9,598 nt of DNA from SHAN690 sp040905305. GTDB taxonomy: Bacteria > Bacteroidota > Bacteroidia > Flavobacteriales_G > Salibacteraceae. Below the pieces are notes generated by a model. It saw only the letters and a program-made list of their open reading frames with translations. It searched no databases and was not told the DNA's origin. Shown here piece by piece: positions 6,652 to 9,598 of this stretch. The translations under genes and the position numbers were made by a program. How positions within the stretch are numbered: position 1 is the stretch's first letter; each line of letters starts with the position of its first letter. The stretch spans positions 1 through 9,598 of the forward strand of contig JBBDRU010000069.1 in NCBI GenBank assembly GCA_040905305.1, written 5' to 3'.

Positions 6652-6659
6652 TAATTTCG
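6652..6659 (+). promoter_or_regulatory. Candidate -7 promoter element for the TPR protein gene at 6678
   Basis: TAATTTCG lies 18 bases before the ATG in the 111-base gap between genes. It is the third TAnnTTCG octamer placed directly before a transcription unit in this window. A TTG at 6627-6629, 22 bases upstream, could be the -33 element. The start codon has no obvious Shine-Dalgarno. Confidence 0.42.
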
Positions 6660-6677
6660 AACATTGGATAAGCGCTA

Positions 6678-9527
6678 ATGAAACGAGCTCTCTTTATCAT
6701 ATTTCTTTTTTTATCAATCATCACAACTGCTCAGGACTTTACAAACCTGGCAATTGATGGATTGGTCAAGGATGACAATGGCTCAAGAATGGTTGGCGCC
6801 AAGGTTTCTTTATATAAAGACGGCAAAGAGGTTCAAAGTGAAACTTCCGAACGAAATGGTCGGTTTGAGTTCTTTTTGGCTTTCGATCACGAATTCACCA
6901 TTCGGGTATCTAAACCGGGATTTGTAGATAAGATCATTTTTGTAAATACGAATAATGTGCCTGAAGAGGAACAAGCCTGGGGTTATGAATGGCCGATAAC
7001 GGTTGAGCTTTTCAAGCGGTTACCAAACGTTGATTATTCACTATTAAAAGAACCGATCGGTAAAATATATTACGAGCCTCGTGTCCAAAATTTTGTAAGT
7101 GATAACGCTTATATGAGACTGATCGAAAATGAGGTTAAAGAGCTCGAAAAACGACAGAAAGCAGTAGAAAAAAATGAAGAAGATCGCATTAAGCGTTTAG
7201 AAGAAGATTTTAAAATTGCCTTAAAGGATGCACAACAAGCGATGGATGATGGTGAATATTTAATGGCTAAGGATAACCTTTTGGCCGCTCAATCCATGAA
7301 CCCTGATTCTGAAGAACCGGTTCAAATGCTTCGTGAAGTTGAGGAGAAACTCAATGAAGTTGCCGGCAAAGAGGAGCAATATCTATCCGCGCTTTCATCT
7401 GCAGATCAGGCATTTGGAAATGGCAGGTATGAAGAGGCTATAGGGCTTTATTCAAAAGCTTTAGAATTAAAACCGGAGGAGGCTTATCCAAAACAACGCA
7501 AGAAAGAAAGTCAAGAACTTTTCGCAAAAGAACGTGAGGCTGAGGATGCCGCAAATCAATTGGCCGCAAAAGAAAGGGATTATAATACTGCCATTAAAAA
7601 TGCTGACAAAGCATTTGCTTCCGGAAATTATAGGGATGCGAAAACCTATTATCAAAATGCACTTGCGCTAAAGAATGACGATTACCCAAAAGCACAAATT
7701 GAAAAATCTGATCAGGCATTAGCCGAGCTGGCTAAAAAAGAAAAGCGGGCAGCAGAACAAGCTCAAATAGATGAACAATATGCTCAAAAAATTGATAAGG
7801 CAGATGCCGCCTTCTCCAGCGAAAACTATAACAATGCTAAAACGATGTATGAAGAGGCCAGTGCCTTGAAAACGGATGAGTCATACCCAAAAGAACAATT
7901 AGCCAATATTGAAAAGCGCTTGAAAGAGGCTGAGGAACTGGCAGCTCAGCAAAGGGAAGAAAATACACTGAAAAAAGCTTATAGCACGAAAATTGCCAAA
8001 GCGGACGAAGCCTTCAAAAATGATAATCTTGAGGCAGCCTTGACTTTATATCAGGAAGCCGTGGAAATGAGATCAATCGAAGCATACCCCAAGGAACAAA
8101 TCAAAATAGTGGAAGAGGCTTTGGTAAAGAAAACAAAACTTGAAGAAGAGCGGCTAGCTAAAGCGGAGCAGAATAAAAATTATCAAGCATCGATCAGTAA
8201 GGCAGATAAGCTCATGGATGCCCAAAAATATTCAGAAGCCAAGCAGGCATATCAGGAAGCACAAAACATAAAACCAAGCGAAAGTTATCCTCAATCACAA
8301 ATAATGCTGATCAATTCCGAACTGGACAAGTTGAGCAAACAAGAGCGGTTATTAGAGGCATTTGAAGGGCACGTGGCTTCAGGAGAAGAGTATTATTCCA
8401 ATGGTGGATTGGAGCAGGCATTGATCCAATTTCGGAAAGCACTGGAGTTAAAGCCAGATAATGAAGCCATCAGCATAAGGATTAAAAGTATCGATAAGGA
8501 AATCGAGGATAATAGAAGGTTAGCACAAAAACAAAAGGAAAAAGAAGAAAAAAATCGTCAATTTCAGATGTTGATGAAAGATGCTAATAACGCATTTGAG
8601 AATGAAAATTACACGCTGGCTCAAAAGAAATATGAGGATGCATTAAGAATCAAGGATGATGCCTTTGCCAAGCAACAAATCTTGAAAGCAAAAGAAGCTC
8701 AAAACGCAAAACAAAACGAAGACAATCAACTTGCGTTGGAAAAAGAACGAAAGCGCAGATATCAGGATGCCTTGGAAAAAGCTCGCGTTGAAAAAGTTTT
8801 AGGAGATCTTGAGAAAGCCAGAGAAACCTTCAATATGGCAGGTGAACACGCCAAAGATGAGACGGATCATTTAGATGAAATTGCGGCAATTGATAAGCTC
8901 ATTGACGAGAAGAAACGTGAGGAAGAGCGCCTGGCACAGGAACGAAAAAATGAAGAAGCTTTAAAAGAGAAACGAAACGAATTCAATGCGCTCATCACTC
9001 AAGGCAATCAATTTGTTACACAAGGTCAGTTAGAAGATGCAAGGAATTCATTTGTTAAAGCCGCAAAACTGTTTACCGAGGATCCTTTACCCGCTGAAAA
9101 ATTGGCGTTGGTTGATCGTTTAGAAAGAGAGAGGATGGAAAAGAGCGAAGAAGACCGATTTAATAATTTGGTCAGCGAAGCAAATGATCTGTATAAAAAA
9201 AGTAATTATTATACAGCTTTGGAAAAATACGAAGAGGCTTTTGAAATGAATAAAAGCTCTGCAGTAGTTAGCGAACAGATCAATCGAATCAAAAAAATAA
9301 TAGCAGAGTTAGAGGCGGAAGAAGAAGTAGCCGAGGTCGATTCAAAACGAAGAGTCATTGAAGAAACGTATGACGAAGGTCGAACCAAAGTAACCGTTAG
9401 ACGTGTGTTTTTTAATGGTAAAGAAGAAGTTTACAAGCGCGTCATTCACTCATGGGGTGGTAAATATTACTTTTTAGATAATCAACCAATCAGTGAACTG
9501 GTATGGAATAGAGAAACCGCTAAATAA
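6678..9527 (+). CDS. Large secreted protein with carboxypeptidase-regulatory-like domain, eleven TPR-like hairpins and a conserved C-terminal domain
   Basis: The product has 949 aa. The signal peptide is residues 1-18 (IITTA|QDF). Residues about 25-112 form a carboxypeptidase-regulatory-like beta-sandwich (VKDDNGSRMVGAKVSLYKDG, then NGRFEF and VSKPGFVDKIIFV). From about 145 to 885 the chain is almost wholly helical and highly charged. It holds eleven TPR-like helical hairpins with a pattern like Y/F-x(6)-A-D-x-A-F-x(3)-N-Y-x(2)-A-x(3)-Y-x(2)-A-x-x-L-K, often followed by YPKxQ, and separated by Lys/Glu-rich linkers that may form coiled coil. Residues about 890-949 are a distinct C-terminal domain (VTVRRVFFNGKEEVYKRV, WGGKYYFL, ISELVWNRET) of a kind I have seen closing other Bacteroidota TPR proteins. 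No catalytic motif is visible. A periplasmic or envelope scaffold is the likeliest role; this is inference. A gene for another exported protein starts 7 bases after the stop, so the two probably form an operon. Confidence 0.93.
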   Translation: MKRALFIIFLFLSIITTAQDFTNLAIDGLVKDDNGSRMVGAKVSLYKDGKEVQSETSERNGRFEFFLAFDHEFTIRVSKPGFVDKIIFVNTNNVPEEEQAWGYEWPITVELFKRLPNVDYSLLKEPIGKIYYEPRVQNFVSDNAYMRLIENEVKELEKRQKAVEKNEEDRIKRLEEDFKIALKDAQQAMDDGEYLMAKDNLLAAQSMNPDSEEPVQMLREVEEKLNEVAGKEEQYLSALSSADQAFGNGRYEEAIGLYSKALELKPEEAYPKQRKKESQELFAKEREAEDAANQLAAKERDYNTAIKNADKAFASGNYRDAKTYYQNALALKNDDYPKAQIEKSDQALAELAKKEKRAAEQAQIDEQYAQKIDKADAAFSSENYNNAKTMYEEASALKTDESYPKEQLANIEKRLKEAEELAAQQREENTLKKAYSTKIAKADEAFKNDNLEAALTLYQEAVEMRSIEAYPKEQIKIVEEALVKKTKLEEERLAKAEQNKNYQASISKADKLMDAQKYSEAKQAYQEAQNIKPSESYPQSQIMLINSELDKLSKQERLLEAFEGHVASGEEYYSNGGLEQALIQFRKALELKPDNEAISIRIKSIDKEIEDNRRLAQKQKEKEEKNRQFQMLMKDANNAFENENYTLAQKKYEDALRIKDDAFAKQQILKAKEAQNAKQNEDNQLALEKERKRRYQDALEKARVEKVLGDLEKARETFNMAGEHAKDETDHLDEIAAIDKLIDEKKREEERLAQERKNEEALKEKRNEFNALITQGNQFVTQGQLEDARNSFVKAAKLFTEDPLPAEKLALVDRLERERMEKSEEDRFNNLVSEANDLYKKSNYYTALEKYEEAFEMNKSSAVVSEQINRIKKIIAELEAEEEVAEVDSKRRVIEETYDEGRTKVTVRRVFFNGKEEVYKRVIHSWGGKYYFLDNQPISELVWNRETAK
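7209..9272 (+). repeat. Array of eleven TPR-like coding repeats, about 200 bp period
   Basis: The repeats begin at aromatic residues F178, Y235, Y302, Y368, Y435, Y502, F562, F629, Y695, F769 and F828 of the protein at 6678. Successive spacings are 57, 67, 66, 67, 67, 60, 67, 66, 74 and 59 residues. Repeats 3 to 6 are the most alike and share the YPKxQ block. At the DNA level the units are well diverged, so the array is old and should not be recombinationally unstable. Confidence 0.85.
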
Positions 9528-9533
9528 AAAAGC

Positions 9534-9598
9534 ATGTTTGAAGGAATCCGAAAATTCACCGCTGGCATTTTGATTCTTGCAGTACTTTTTTTCTCCAC
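9534..9598 (+). CDS. 5' end of a gene for an exported or membrane protein, cut by the window edge
   Basis: An ATG at 9534, 7 bases after the preceding stop, opens a frame that runs to the window end (21 complete codons). The residues MFEGIRKFTAGILILAVLFF form a basic N-terminus followed by a hydrophobic segment, as in a signal peptide or signal anchor. There is too little to assign a family. The short gap suggests co-transcription with the TPR protein gene. Confidence 0.7.
   Translation, partial: MFEGIRKFTAGILILAVLFFS

Noticed and set aside
6678..9527. PorE-type T9SS component
   Set aside because: PorE combines TPR with a propeller, a carboxypeptidase-regulatory domain and an OmpA-like C-terminus; here the regulatory-like domain is at the N-terminus, and no propeller or OmpA peptidoglycan-binding motif is visible.

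Overview
The window reads as chromosomal DNA of a member of the Bacteroidota, probably a non-gut lineage such as Flavobacteriia or Cytophagia. The signs are two proteins with type IX secretion (T9SS) C-terminal tails, a lipoprotein whose residues after the cysteine (QKDEY) resemble the Bacteroidota lipoprotein export signal, TAnnTTCG motifs resembling the Bacteroidota -7 element upstream of transcription units, and no clear Shine-Dalgarno sites. All supported genes are on the + strand. No tRNA, rRNA, IS element or CRISPR array was seen.

Layout. (1) 1-599: 3' end of a gene for an unrecognised, probably cell-envelope protein. (2) 602-923: a candidate promoter, a cobalamin riboswitch aptamer (613-806) and its expression platform. 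(3) 924-5624: a four-gene operon with 4-nt stop/start overlaps at every junction (TTGA, ATGA, ATGA). It encodes a DUF4465 protein with a T9SS tail, a second secreted protein with a short T9SS-like tail, a BtuB-like TonB-dependent outer-membrane transporter, and a BtuG-like surface beta-propeller lipoprotein. (4) 5706-6566: a lipoprotein that appears to be a diverged paralogue of the truncated gene at the left edge. (5) 6678-9527: a 949-aa secreted protein with a carboxypeptidase-regulatory-like N-terminal domain, eleven TPR-like hairpins separated by charged helical linkers, and a conserved-looking C-terminal domain. (6) 9534-9598: the first 21 codons of a further exported or membrane protein.

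How it works together. The riboswitch should lower expression of the four-gene operon when cobalamin is plentiful. When it is scarce, the cell would make an outer-membrane corrinoid capture and import machine. By analogy with gut Bacteroides, the BtuG-like propeller would bind the corrinoid with high affinity and sit as a lid on the BtuB-like barrel. The two T9SS-exported proteins are extra surface proteins under the same switch, and the best candidates for less-described corrinoid-handling factors. The inner-membrane BtuFCD genes are not in the window. The genes on either side of the operon (paralogous envelope proteins, TPR protein) do not obviously relate to B12.

The most interesting points are the two T9SS-exported proteins in a riboswitch-controlled B12 operon, the fully overlapping gene arrangement, the paralogues flanking the operon, an extra hairpin inside riboswitch loop L4, and the strict 66-67-residue periodicity of the TPR protein.
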